From RHKX01 sp963820055 (GTDB lineage: Bacteria > Actinomycetota > Thermoleophilia > Solirubrobacterales > 70-9): DNA of 64,000 bases. The notes below the pieces were generated by a model that worked only from the letters and a program-made list of their open reading frames with translations, was not told the origin of the DNA and searched no databases. Made by a program: the position numbers and the translations under genes. Positions 1 through 7,626 of the stretch are shown in pieces. The stretch is taken from NCBI GenBank assembly GCA_963820055.1, contig CAWFYJ010000004.1, positions 718,171-782,170 on the forward strand, written 5' to 3'. Positions within the stretch are counted from its first letter, which is position 1. Every line of letters begins with the position of its first letter.

Positions 1-2
1 GG

Positions 3-113
3 AAGTCGCTGCCGGACGAACAGGCCCGGCGCGAACTCAGCGCCGGGGCCGGCACGCAGTTCGACCCGAAGGTGGTCGAGACGCTTCTCGGGATCCTGCC
101 GCCGCCCGGCTGA
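3..113 (+). CDS. C-terminal end of a CDS cut by the window edge, possibly HD-GYP-like
   Basis: Only the last 36 codons are present, ending in TGA at 111-113. The tail contains AGAGTQFDPKVVETLL, which resembles the final helix of HD-GYP/HD-type phosphodiesterase domains (pattern G-x-QFDP-x-hV). That family assignment rests on one short motif. The frame is clean and codon use is typical of the window. The next gene starts within 80 bases on the same strand. Confidence 0.45.
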   Translation, partial: KSLPDEQARRELSAGAGTQFDPKVVETLLGILPPPG

Positions 114-190
114 TCGCTTAGCCTCCGGCGATCGACGGCGCCTCCTACATCCTCGACGCGATCGCCGCAGAGGGAATCGACCACGTCTTC

Positions 191-1849
191 ATGGTGCCGG
201 GCGGGATGAACGACCCGCTGATGGCGCCGATGACCGCCCACCCCGACGTGACGCCGATCGTCGCCGCGCACGAGGGCGGAGCCGCCTACATGGCCGACGG
301 GTACGCCCGCGCATCCGGCGGGCTCGGGGTGGCGTTCGGGATCGGCGGCCCCGGCATCTTCAACATGGTCACCGCCCTCGGCGCCGCCCGGACCGATCGC
401 TCGCCGGTGCTCGCGATCAGCGGCGAGGTCCCGACTTCGCAGGAGGGTCTCGGCGGCTTCCAGGACGCGAGCGGGCCGGCCCTCGACGACGTCTCGGTGC
501 TGCGGCCGGTTACGGCGGAGAGCATCAGCGTCCCCTCCCCCGCCCTGCTCGACTGCCAGCTCCGGACCGCCGCCCTGACCGCGCTCCGCGAGCGCTCACC
601 CGTTCACCTCTCGGTGCCGCTCGACGTCCAGCGCGCCGAGACCGACGCCCAATGGGAGACGCTGCCGGCGGCCTCCTACCGCCCGGCCACCCTCGACTAC
701 GAGGCGCTCGACCAGGCGCTCGGCGTGTTCATGGGAGCCGACCCGGCCCTCAACGTCGTGATCCTCGCCGGCATCGGCGTCGGGCATGCCGGCGCGAGCG
801 ACGCCCTCGCGTCCTTCGCGCAGCGGTTCGCGATCCCGGTCGCGACGACGCTCGGCGCGAAGGGCATCGTGCCCGAGGACCACCCGCTGTCGCTCGGCGT
901 CTTCGGCTACGGCGGCTCGCGGTGGGCGACCGAGGCGATCCTCGACCCCGGCGTCGACGTCCTGATCGTCATCGGATCGCCGCTCTCGCAGCGCGACACG
1001 ATGAACTGGGACCCGAAGATGCTCCCGGCGCGCGAGCTGATCCAGGTCGACGCCGACCCCGGCGTGATCGGCAGGACCTGGCCGGTCGCCGCCCCCGTCG
1101 CCGGCAGCCCGCGGACCTTCCTGGAGGCGGTGGCTTCGGTCGGCGGACCGGCCGCGGCCGGACTCGAGGCCGGACTCGGGCGGCGGGCCGAGTTCCTCGC
1201 CGACGTCAAGGGCCGCGGCGATCGCGCCTACGGCGCCGAAGACACCGCCGGCGATGTCGCCCCGATGCACCCCGCGCGGATGGTCGCGGCGGCCCGGGCG
1301 GCGGCTCCGCGCGACAGCGTCCTCTCCGTCGACTCGGGCGCCCACCGCGCCTGGTGCGCGCAGTACTGGACGAGCTACGGCGACAGCGATTACCTCTCGC
1401 TCGCCAACCTCGGCCCGATGGGCGGTGCGATCGGCCTCGGCATCGGCGCCAAGCTCGCGCGACCCGAGCGCCCGATGGTGATCGCCACCGGAGACGGCTG
1501 CATGCTCATGCACGGCCTCGAGCTCCACACCGCGGCCCGGCACGAGATCCCGGTGATCGTGCTCGTCTTCGACAATCGCTCGTACGGAAACATCTGGTAC
1601 CGGGCGCACGAGATGGGCCCCGGCCCGGAGGCGCTGACCGACATCCCCGGGATCGACTGGCCCGCCTTCGCGCGCTCCGTCGGCGGCGACGGCGTCGCGG
1701 TCGAACGACCCGAGGAGATCGCCCCCGCCTTCGAGCGTGGGCTCGTCCATCCGGGCCCGTTCGTGATCTCGGCCCGCGTCGACAAGACCTACCCGACGCC
1801 GATCGCGCCCTGGAAGCAGGCCAAGGCCGAGTGGGAGGACAACCACTAG
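191..1849 (+). CDS. ThDP-dependent enzyme, acetolactate synthase/decarboxylase-like
   Basis: A cytoplasmic thiamine-diphosphate enzyme of the acetolactate synthase, benzoylformate decarboxylase and sulfoacetaldehyde acetyltransferase superfamily. Visible are the N-terminal domain with the activating Glu (AAHEGGAAYMADGYAR, Glu28 of this start), a central domain, and the C-terminal ThDP/Mg motif beginning GDG near residue 435 and ending in DNRSYGN. The substrate cannot be read from sequence. Similarity clearly begins before ATG 191: the same frame is open from 122 and encodes a typical family N-terminus (ASYILDAIAAEGIDHVF) but has no ATG, GTG or TTG. The true start is therefore either lost to a base error or a rare codon, and ATG 191 is only the first conventional start. 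A perfect palindrome follows directly after the stop. Confidence 0.85.
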   Translation: MVPGGMNDPLMAPMTAHPDVTPIVAAHEGGAAYMADGYARASGGLGVAFGIGGPGIFNMVTALGAARTDRSPVLAISGEVPTSQEGLGGFQDASGPALDDVSVLRPVTAESISVPSPALLDCQLRTAALTALRERSPVHLSVPLDVQRAETDAQWETLPAASYRPATLDYEALDQALGVFMGADPALNVVILAGIGVGHAGASDALASFAQRFAIPVATTLGAKGIVPEDHPLSLGVFGYGGSRWATEAILDPGVDVLIVIGSPLSQRDTMNWDPKMLPARELIQVDADPGVIGRTWPVAAPVAGSPRTFLEAVASVGGPAAAGLEAGLGRRAEFLADVKGRGDRAYGAEDTAGDVAPMHPARMVAAARAAAPRDSVLSVDSGAHRAWCAQYWTSYGDSDYLSLANLGPMGGAIGLGIGAKLARPERPMVIATGDGCMLMHGLELHTAARHEIPVIVLVFDNRSYGNIWYRAHEMGPGPEALTDIPGIDWPAFARSVGGDGVAVERPEEIAPAFERGLVHPGPFVISARVDKTYPTPIAPWKQAKAEWEDNH

Positions 1850-1871
1850 CCGTGACCCGATCGGGTCACGG
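1850..1871. terminator. Perfect 22-bp palindrome after the ThDP gene
   Basis: An uninterrupted self-complementary 22-mer (arms CCGTGACCC and GGGTCACGG around GATC) starts two bases after the TAG stop. It would fold into a 9-bp stem with a 4-base loop. There is no T-run, so it could be an actinobacterial intrinsic terminator or a protein-binding site. Position favours termination. Confidence 0.55.
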
Positions 1872-1981
1872 GGCCGAGCTCACAGGGAGGGGGCCGGCTT
1901 ACTCCCCCGACCGTCCCCCTCCCCGCGACCGCGGTCGCAGTTCGTAGTCGAGGCGACGGGACGGTTTCTGACGCCGCCGCT

Positions 1982-2326
1982 TCAGCGGCTCGCGAGCAAC
2001 GCCTCGCGGGGGATGTGCGCGGTCTCCATGTCGACGCGCTTGCCGGCGAACGGGATGCCCTCCTTGCGGAGCAGGCGCCGCTGGCGCTCGCCCTGGGCGA
2101 ACGAACCGTCGGCGCGGACGATCCGGTGCCACGGGAGCTTCTCGCTCGTCGTCGCGAGGATCCGTCCCGGCAGTCGCGGCGCCTCCGGGCAGAGATCGCC
2201 GTAGGTCGTCACGAACCCCTCGGGGACCGACCTGATGAGTTCGATGATCGCCCGCTCGCGGTCCTCGCCCTTCAGTTCCTTCGCCGCACGCTTCGCCTTC
2301 ACACCCGTCTTCGCCTTCGCAGCCAT
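1982..2326 (-). CDS. Alkyltransferase-like (ATL) DNA repair protein, MGMT family
   Basis: Has the C-terminal O6-alkylguanine-DNA alkyltransferase fold: VTTYGDL after the basic N-terminus, PGRILATT, LPWHRIV and LLRKEGIPF. The acceptor Cys of the PCHR motif is Trp (PWHR), which defines ATL proteins. These bind alkylguanine and hand it to nucleotide excision repair instead of transferring the alkyl group. About 114 residues, with a Lys/Arg/Ala-rich start. The start at 2326 was chosen because a strong purine-rich ribosome site (GAGGAGGA) lies about 8 bases upstream. An earlier in-frame ATG at 2359 lacks one. Confidence 0.85.
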   Translation of the reverse strand: MAAKAKTGVKAKRAAKELKGEDRERAIIELIRSVPEGFVTTYGDLCPEAPRLPGRILATTSEKLPWHRIVRADGSFAQGERQRRLLRKEGIPFAGKRVDMETAHIPREALLASR

Positions 2327-2461
2327 CTCGTGTCTCCTCCTCGTTTCAGCCGGGGACACGATGGCGCAGCCGGGCGCGCGGGTGTCGCCGCGATCGTGAA
2401 GATTGCGCGACGGGACGGCGCCGATCGGCGCACGGGTCGCGCGGCGGCGGCGGGACGGCGC

Positions 2462-2737
2462 TCAGGTGCCGGGCTTCGGCTGCCCGGCGTCCATCCGCAG
2501 GTCGTCGGCGGGCCCGAACCGGGGCAGGCCGACGGAGCGCTGGGAACCGAGCCAGAGCTCGATCACGCGCCGGTCGATCAGGTCGAAGGAATGGCCGATC
2601 GGCGCTGCGTCTACGGTGCTGAGCCGATCGCGAAAATTGTCGCTGCTGTCTTTCACCCCATCCGGATCGACACCGAACGCCGATCGGTTGAGCATGCAAG
2701 ATTCCGCCCGAGGTCGGGGCTTCGAGGTGTCGGTCAC
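2462..2737 (-). CDS. Small hypothetical protein coupled to ferredoxin
   Basis: A 91-residue polar, Asp/Arg-rich protein with no signal peptide, membrane segment or motif I recognise. It starts inside the ferredoxin stop (ATGA overlap at 2734-2737), so it is probably translated with the ferredoxin as the last gene of the redox operon. Overlap and normal codon use support a real gene. Function unknown. Confidence 0.5.
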   Translation of the reverse strand: MTDTSKPRPRAESCMLNRSAFGVDPDGVKDSSDNFRDRLSTVDAAPIGHSFDLIDRRVIELWLGSQRSVGLPRFGPADDLRMDAGQPKPGT

Positions 2738-2940
2738 GGGAAGACCACCTGCCCGCTGTCGGCGTCCGTCAACGTGATCGCGAGTGCCGGGCAGGCTTCC
2801 GCTGCCGCCATCAGCTCCTCGTCGGTTGCGGTGCCGATGACGACCGCGGTCTCCTCGAGCGCGAATGCGTCCGGTGCGATGTCGACGCAGTCGCCGTGGG
2901 CGCTGCAGCTGCCTTCGTCGATTGTCGGGATCAGTGTCAT
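2734..2940 (-). CDS. P450-type [3Fe-4S] ferredoxin
   Basis: A 68-residue ferredoxin with three cluster cysteines: Cys12 and Cys18 in CSAHGDC and Cys50 in ACPALAI. His replaces the residue that would bind a fourth iron. This pattern is typical of actinobacterial one-electron carriers for cytochrome P450. It lies 4 bases downstream of a ferredoxin-reductase gene, so an NAD(P)H, FAD, ferredoxin relay is likely. No P450 is adjacent; the only one in the window is at 46.5 kb. Confidence 0.9.
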   Translation of the reverse strand: MTLIPTIDEGSCSAHGDCVDIAPDAFALEETAVVIGTATDEELMAAAEACPALAITLTDADSGQVVFP

Positions 2941-2944
2941 CTCG

Positions 2945-4162
2945 TCACTCCTTCGTGGTGATCGGCGTCTCGTGGGTGTCGGTCGGTCGGGAATCGATCT
3001 GGTCGGCGCTCTCGATCAGCCGCCGCATCGCGGCGAGCTCGCGGGGGCGCCCGACCGCCAGCGCCGCAACCGGGCGGCCGGCGCGCTGGTAGAGGACGTG
3101 GAAATCGCGATCGCCGGGCTCGCCGCTGATCCGCACCTCGTCGGCGCCCTGGGCGTGGCCGACGTACTGGATCCGCATCCCGTACTGGTCGCTCCAGAAG
3201 CTCGGGAGGCCGGGCGCCCGTGGCGTCCCGCCGAGGATCGCAGTGGCGACCGCGACGCCCTGGCGGCTCGCGGCGTCCCAATGCTCGGTGCGGACGTGCT
3301 CGAGCCTGCGGAGGTCGAAGGGCCGCGAGACGTCACCGGCCGCATACACGTGGGGGATGCCGGTCCGGCCGGAGGCGTCGGTCTTGATCCCGGCGGGGTC
3401 CAGGCCGCTGCCGGCCGCCCACTCGGCCGCCGGGCTGACACCGACGCCGACCACGACCGCGTCGCAGTCGAGCCGGGTGCCGTCGGCGAGTGAGAGCTGT
3501 TCGACCCGGCCGTTGCCGGATGCCGACTCGAGCATCGCACCGGTGAGGACGCGGACTCCCTCCTCGCCGTGGGTGCCGACGATCCAGCGGCCGACCTCGG
3601 CTCCGAGGATGCTCTCGAGCGGCAGGTCGAGCGCCTCGACGATCGTCACGTGGAGGCCCTCGGCGCGAGCGGTCGCGGCGACCTCTTGGCCGATGAACCC
3701 GGCGCCGACGATGACGAGATGGGCGCCGGGGGTCAGCTCCGCGTTCAGCCGGCGGGCGTCGTTCAGCGTCCGCAGCGGGAAGGCGTTCTCGTATCCCTCC
3801 AGCATCGGCAGCGACCGCGGCGCAGCGCCGGTGGCGATCATCAGGTCGTCGTAGGTGAGCGACGAGCCGTCGTCGAGTTCGAGCCTGCGGGCCTCGGGGT
3901 CGAGGCCGGCGGCGCGGCGGCCGAGCAACAGCTCGACGGCGTTGTCGGCATACCAGGCCGCATCGCGGAACCGGACCGACTCGCCGTCGGCGGAGCCCGC
4001 CGCCACGTCCTTGGAGAGCGGCGGGCGGTCGTATGGCGCCTCGGTCTCGGCGCAGACGATCCGGATCGGCGCCTCGTAGCCGCGCTTGCGGAGCGTCTCG
4101 GCGCATCGCTGGGCGGCGAGGCCGCCGCCGGCGATGACGACGCCGTGCTCGCGCGGCCTCAT
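2945..4162 (-). CDS. FAD/NAD(P)-dependent ferredoxin reductase
   Basis: A 405-residue pyridine nucleotide-disulfide oxidoreductase family protein. It has an N-terminal FAD dinucleotide motif (VVIAGGGLAAQ), the YDRPPLSK motif of the ferredoxin/rubredoxin reductase subgroup, a second Rossmann motif for NAD(P)H (VIVGAGFIGQEVAA, about residue 147) and the late FAD motif VYAAGDVSR. A reductase C-terminal domain follows. The start at 4162 overlaps the stop of the upstream membrane protein (ATGA). The frame is also open much further upstream, but that stretch antiparallels the membrane protein and is not coding. Probably reduces the adjacent ferredoxin. Confidence 0.9.
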   Translation of the reverse strand: MRPREHGVVIAGGGLAAQRCAETLRKRGYEAPIRIVCAETEAPYDRPPLSKDVAAGSADGESVRFRDAAWYADNAVELLLGRRAAGLDPEARRLELDDGSSLTYDDLMIATGAAPRSLPMLEGYENAFPLRTLNDARRLNAELTPGAHLVIVGAGFIGQEVAATARAEGLHVTIVEALDLPLESILGAEVGRWIVGTHGEEGVRVLTGAMLESASGNGRVEQLSLADGTRLDCDAVVVGVGVSPAAEWAAGSGLDPAGIKTDASGRTGIPHVYAAGDVSRPFDLRRLEHVRTEHWDAASRQGVAVATAILGGTPRAPGLPSFWSDQYGMRIQYVGHAQGADEVRISGEPGDRDFHVLYQRAGRPVAALAVGRPRELAAMRRLIESADQIDSRPTDTHETPITTKE

Positions 4163-4866
4163 GCCGCCCGCTCCGTCTCGGCCGTCGCTCTTGCGGCGCC
4201 GATCTCGGCACGGGCCTGAGCCCGGGCCAGCGTCGGCGACGTGAGCGGCCGCTGCACCGGCGGCGGGACGGAGGCCGGAACCCCGGTCGGAGCCGGACGC
4301 GGCGGCCGGGCGGCGGCACGGCGCTTGCGGCGCCACGGCTCGGTCATCCGGATCAGCAGCAGGCCGACGACGACCGGGGCGGTGACGAGCAGCCAGGCCC
4401 GCAGCCACGGTGTGGATGCGTCGGTGCCGGCGCCGAGCGTGTGGGCGACCGCGAGGCCGTAGACGACGATCGTCGCCCGGTGAGCCTTCCGCCACAGCCG
4501 CGGCCCGATGCTCTTGCGGGCGTAGAAGCTGAGGCCGAGCGCGGCCGCCAGGTAGCCGGCGCCGATCCCGAGCCCGACCCAGAGCGGCCGGTAGTCGATC
4601 GCGCCGGGGAGCAGGATGCCCTTCAGCCCCGGGTGCAGGAACGCGTCGCCGAGCAGGGTGATGCCGTGGATCGCGATCGCCAGCAGGCCGCCGAGGGCGA
4701 GCTGCTCGTGCAGCGCGACCATCGTCCGGGCCCGTCCCGGCTTGCGCATGATCTTCCCGGACATGATCAGGCCGAGGACCACGGAGGCGGTGATCAGCCC
4801 GAGCGCGACCAGGCCGGAGGCACGGCTGGCGAGCCACCAGAGGTGGTCGTGGACGGCCGGGGTCAT
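4159..4866 (-). CDS. Ferric reductase-like transmembrane protein
   Basis: 235 residues with about six hydrophobic segments and paired histidines on helices (LHEQLALGG, AIHGITLLGD, AHRATIVVYGLAVAHTLG), consistent with a two-haem b ferric-reductase/MsrQ-like domain. The C-terminal 60 residues are a Pro/Arg/Ala-rich cytoplasmic tail. It overlaps the genes on both sides by 4 bases, between ApbE and the ferredoxin reductase, so it probably moves electrons across the membrane. The cytosolic FAD/NAD domain of full-length ferric reductases is absent; the neighbouring reductase may supply that function. Confidence 0.82.
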   Translation of the reverse strand: MTPAVHDHLWWLASRASGLVALGLITASVVLGLIMSGKIMRKPGRARTMVALHEQLALGGLLAIAIHGITLLGDAFLHPGLKGILLPGAIDYRPLWVGLGIGAGYLAAALGLSFYARKSIGPRLWRKAHRATIVVYGLAVAHTLGAGTDASTPWLRAWLLVTAPVVVGLLLIRMTEPWRRKRRAAARPPRPAPTGVPASVPPPVQRPLTSPTLARAQARAEIGAARATAETERAA

Positions 4867-5849
4867 GCCGCCACCCCCTTCAGCAACGTCGCCGGGACGG
4901 AGACCGTGAGCTTCGGGCCGATGTCGATCGGTCCGACGGGCTCCGCCTCGCCGTCCTCGTGGAAGATCACGCCGCCCGAATCCGAAAGGAGCGCTCGCGC
5001 CCCATCGGCACCGGAGAGCAGCGCCGCCTTGGCGAGCGTCTCGGCCTCGACGCCGGTCGGCGCCAGGGCGGTCGCCCCGACGAGGCCGGTCCAGGCCGGC
5101 TCACCCGTCCACGGGTCGATCAGGTGGTGGGCGTAGGTGAAGTCGTCGCGGCGCCAGACCCGGACGTTCATCCCGGATGTCGCCACGGCGCCGCCCTCTA
5201 TATAGAGGCGCTGGTCGTGCTCGCCCGTCAGCGGGTGCTCGACGAGCACCTCGAAGCGCTCCGGTTCGGTGCCGCCGACCCGGAGGTCGCCGCCGCAGCC
5301 GATCACGAAGCGCGTCTGCCCGGCGAGCCGCTCGGCGAGCAGATCCGCCGCCAGGCCCTTGCCGATGCCGCCGCTGTCGAAGCGGATGCCGGCACGGCGC
5401 CGTACGACTCCGTTCTTCTCGTCGACGTCGATCATCGCCCAGCGGCGACCCGGGTTGCCCCGTGCGGGGGCCCGGGCCGGAGCGAGAGCGAGCGCATCGA
5501 CGAGCCGGACCGGCGTCGCACCCTCGCGGGAGGCGACGTAGCCGGCGTCCTCGATCTCGTCGACGAGCGTCGGATCGACGAGGCCATCGGTCCGGCGCGC
5601 CGCCTCGACTCCGGCGCTGATCGCGTCGCGGAGCAGCGGCGAGGCCGGGACGACGTCGCCCACGTAGGCGTTCAGCGCGCAGAGCTCGCTGTCGGGACGG
5701 AACCTCGACAGGCACTGCTCGAACTCCTCGATGAACTCCCGGGACTCGGCCACGGCCAGCTCGGGATCGATGCCGTTCGGTCCGGGCTCGCCGATGATCA
5801 GGCGGATCTCGGACCCCATGGCCCTGAATGTCGCGTCGGCGCCGCTCAT
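4863..5849 (-). CDS. apbE: FAD:protein FMN transferase (ApbE)
   Basis: A 328-residue ApbE-family protein. The motifs FDSGGIGKGLAADLL and HHLIDPWTGEPAW mark the FAD-binding and catalytic site of enzymes that covalently attach FMN to Ser or Thr of extracytoplasmic redox proteins. No clear signal peptide is visible, so it may act from the cytoplasm or use an atypical anchor. It is coupled by ATGA to the ferric-reductase-like gene and to the upstream low-complexity gene. No obvious FMN_bind target domain is encoded nearby. Confidence 0.9.
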   Translation of the reverse strand: MSGADATFRAMGSEIRLIIGEPGPNGIDPELAVAESREFIEEFEQCLSRFRPDSELCALNAYVGDVVPASPLLRDAISAGVEAARRTDGLVDPTLVDEIEDAGYVASREGATPVRLVDALALAPARAPARGNPGRRWAMIDVDEKNGVVRRRAGIRFDSGGIGKGLAADLLAERLAGQTRFVIGCGGDLRVGGTEPERFEVLVEHPLTGEHDQRLYIEGGAVATSGMNVRVWRRDDFTYAHHLIDPWTGEPAWTGLVGATALAPTGVEAETLAKAALLSGADGARALLSDSGGVIFHEDGEAEPVGPIDIGPKLTVSVPATLLKGVAA

Positions 5850-6312
5850 GAGCTCGACGTCACGGGGGCGGGCGCCGGGGCCGGCGCGGGGGCCGGGGCT
5901 GCGGCGGCGGGGGCGGGGCCGGGGCCGACGAGGTGGTCACCGGTGCGGCGGCCGTGCTCGTCGAGCCCGAGGAGACGGGGACGGCGGAGCTGCTCACCGC
6001 GGGAGGATCGGTGACGACCTTGGTCTTGATGATCCTCCGGTTGATGACCGGCCGGTCGACCTTGGCCACCTTCGGGTCACGGTTGGAGGCGAGGACGGTG
6101 GCGCCGAGCGCCGGGTCGTTGCCGTTGTTGAGCTGGAAGGCGAGGAACTCGAAGAGGAGGCCGAAGGTCGCGAGCGCGACGAGGATCGTCGGGCCGAAGC
6201 CGGGCTTCTTCTTCACGGTCGCCGCGGGCCGCGGGCGGCCGGGGCCGGCAGGCGCGACCTGCGCCTGCACGACCTCGGTGCTTCCGGTGGGGACGGAGCC
6301 TTGCTCAGTCAT
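5846..6312 (-). CDS. Membrane-anchored low-complexity protein (frameshifted C-terminus)
   Basis: Starts MTEQGSVPTG with a Pro/Ala-rich cytoplasmic stretch. One membrane segment follows (FGPTILVALATFGLLFEF), then a Ser/Thr/Val/Pro-rich outer region. As read, the frame ends at 5860. In the +1 frame the Pro/Ala repeat continues to a TGA at 5846-5848 that overlaps the apbE start as ATGA, so a base gain near 5.90 kb is likely. The segment DPALGATVLAS resembles an ApbE flavinylation site ([ST]GAT) but has Leu in place of the acceptor. Function unknown; its place in the operon suggests a role in the redox system. Confidence 0.55.
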
Positions 6313-6775
6313 CGCCACCCTCGCTCTCGTGCTCGCCGCCGTCGTGGGAGGACGAGCTGCTGCTGCCACCGTCGTCGCTCTCGTAGGAGCCGCTGCCCGA
6401 CGTCGAGCCGCCGCCGCCACCGCTGGTGTGGGTGGAGGGAGCCGACGAGGTCGAGTTGCTGACCGGCGTCACCGCCGGCGCCGGGGCCGGAGCCGGCGCT
6501 GGCGCCGGAGCCGAGACCGGGGCCGAGGAGTAGCTCGGCGCCGACGACGATGATGCCGGCGCCGCCGAGCCGCCCGAGGCGGCCGCGCCCTTCGCCTGGA
6601 CGTGCTTGGTGCGGTGGATGACCTGGGTGTGGACCTTCGGCTTGACCTTCTCGGCCGTCGGGGCGGCGGCGGCCGAGGACGGCGGTCCGTCGTTCGAGCC
6701 GAGCGCGTAACCCGCCAGGCCCCCCAGTCCGAGGACCGTTGCCCCGGCTGCGATTCTCATTCTTACGTTGGCCAC
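6305..6775 (-). CDS. Secreted or anchored Ser/Pro-rich protein, first gene of redox operon
   Basis: 156 residues with a GTG start behind AAGGAGAGCACGATC. An uncleaved signal or anchor segment (VRMRIAAGATVLGLGGLAGYA) precedes a basic stretch KVHTQVIHRTKHV of a type common in Solirubrobacterales proteins. An Ala-Pro repeat and a Gly/Ser/Asp/Glu-rich acidic tail follow. It overlaps the next gene by 8 bases and is divergent from the response regulator across 146 bp. No enzymatic domain is visible. Confidence 0.6.
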   Translation of the reverse strand: MANVRMRIAAGATVLGLGGLAGYALGSNDGPPSSAAAAPTAEKVKPKVHTQVIHRTKHVQAKGAAASGGSAAPASSSSAPSYSSAPVSAPAPAPAPAPAPAVTPVSNSTSSAPSTHTSGGGGGSTSGSGSYESDDGGSSSSSSHDGGEHESEGGDD

Positions 6776-6908
6776 GATCGTGCTCTCCTTTGCTGGCTGC
6801 TAGTGATCGCCGCCGATACTGCTGGGGGGCCGGGAAACCGCCGGAAAGGGCCGGGTAAAGACTTGGACAAGCTTTCCGGGGCCTCTGTTCGCCGCCCAGA
6901 CGCCTGAC

Positions 6909-6914
6909 TACAGT
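6909..6914 (+). promoter_or_regulatory. -10 box of leaderless response-regulator promoter
   Basis: TACAGT lies 7 bases before ATG 6922, so transcription would begin at or next to the start codon. This favours ATG 6922 over the in-frame GTG 6913, which lies inside the box. Confidence 0.5.
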
Positions 6915-6921
6915 GGCCTCC

Positions 6922-7626
6922 ATGGCCGGTTCCGGAACAGCCAAAGGCGGCGTCATCCTCTTCGTCGAGGACGAGGAGGCGATCTCGGCGCCGTTCTGCC
7001 GTGTCCTCGAACGTGAGGGGTTCGAGGCCGTCGTCGCCGGCACCGCCGCCGAGGCCATGGAGCTGGCCGAGCGGGTCGAGCCCGACCTCGTCCTCCTCGA
7101 CCTGACGCTCCCCGACGGCGACGGCCGCGACGTCTGCCGGGCGCTGCGCCGCGACTCCGACGTGCCGATCGTGATGCTGACCGCGCGCGGCAGCGAGCTC
7201 GACCGCGTCGTCGGCCTCGAGATGGGAGCCGACGACTACGTCGTCAAGCCGTTCAGCGGTCCCGAGGTCATCTCCCGGATCCGTGCCGTCCTCCGGCGAA
7301 GTCGCGGAGGTGCCAAGTTCGAGCCGGCCTTCACGGTCGGCGACGTGGACGTCGACGTCGCGGGGCGGATCGCCTCCCTCGACGGCGCCGACCTCGACCT
7401 GACCCGCAAGGAGTTCGACCTCCTCGCCGAGCTGGCCCGCAACGCCGGCAAGGTCGTCACCCGCGAGGACCTGATGGCGCGGGTCTGGGACGTCAACTGG
7501 TTCGGGTCGACGAAGACGCTCGACGTCCACATCGGCTCGCTGCGCCGCAAGCTCGGCGACGACCCCGCCGCCCCGCGCCACATCGAGACCGTGCGCGGCG
7601 TCGGCTTCCGCTTCGCGGAACGATGA
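6922..7626 (+). CDS. OmpR-family response regulator
   Basis: The receiver domain has the acidic pair in FVEDEEA, the phospho-acceptor Asp in DLVLLDLTLPDGDG, the switch TARGSE and the Lys of VVKPF. It is joined to a winged-helix DNA-binding domain (LTRKEFDLLAELARN through RRKLGDDP to the terminal RGVGFRF). 234 residues from ATG 6922. The stop overlaps the kinase start by 4 bases, so the two form one unit. Being divergent from the ferredoxin/ApbE operon, that operon is a natural candidate target. Confidence 0.92.
   Translation: MAGSGTAKGGVILFVEDEEAISAPFCRVLEREGFEAVVAGTAAEAMELAERVEPDLVLLDLTLPDGDGRDVCRALRRDSDVPIVMLTARGSELDRVVGLEMGADDYVVKPFSGPEVISRIRAVLRRSRGGAKFEPAFTVGDVDVDVAGRIASLDGADLDLTRKEFDLLAELARNAGKVVTREDLMARVWDVNWFGSTKTLDVHIGSLRRKLGDDPAAPRHIETVRGVGFRFAER

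Noticed and set aside
596..1846. Long open frame on the minus strand opposite the ThDP gene
   Set aside because: Antisense shadow of a high-GC gene; Arg/Asp/Gly-rich with no motifs, while the plus strand encodes a complete enzyme.
4163..4837. N-terminal extension of the ferredoxin reductase frame
   Set aside because: Lies over the ferric-reductase-like gene in another frame and is Arg/Pro/Gly-rich; family similarity begins at ATG 4162.
5860..6600. Ala-Pro and Ser-rich DNA repeats as a satellite or recombination array
   Set aside because: Repeats are codon-level low complexity within two exported proteins, irregular at the DNA level.
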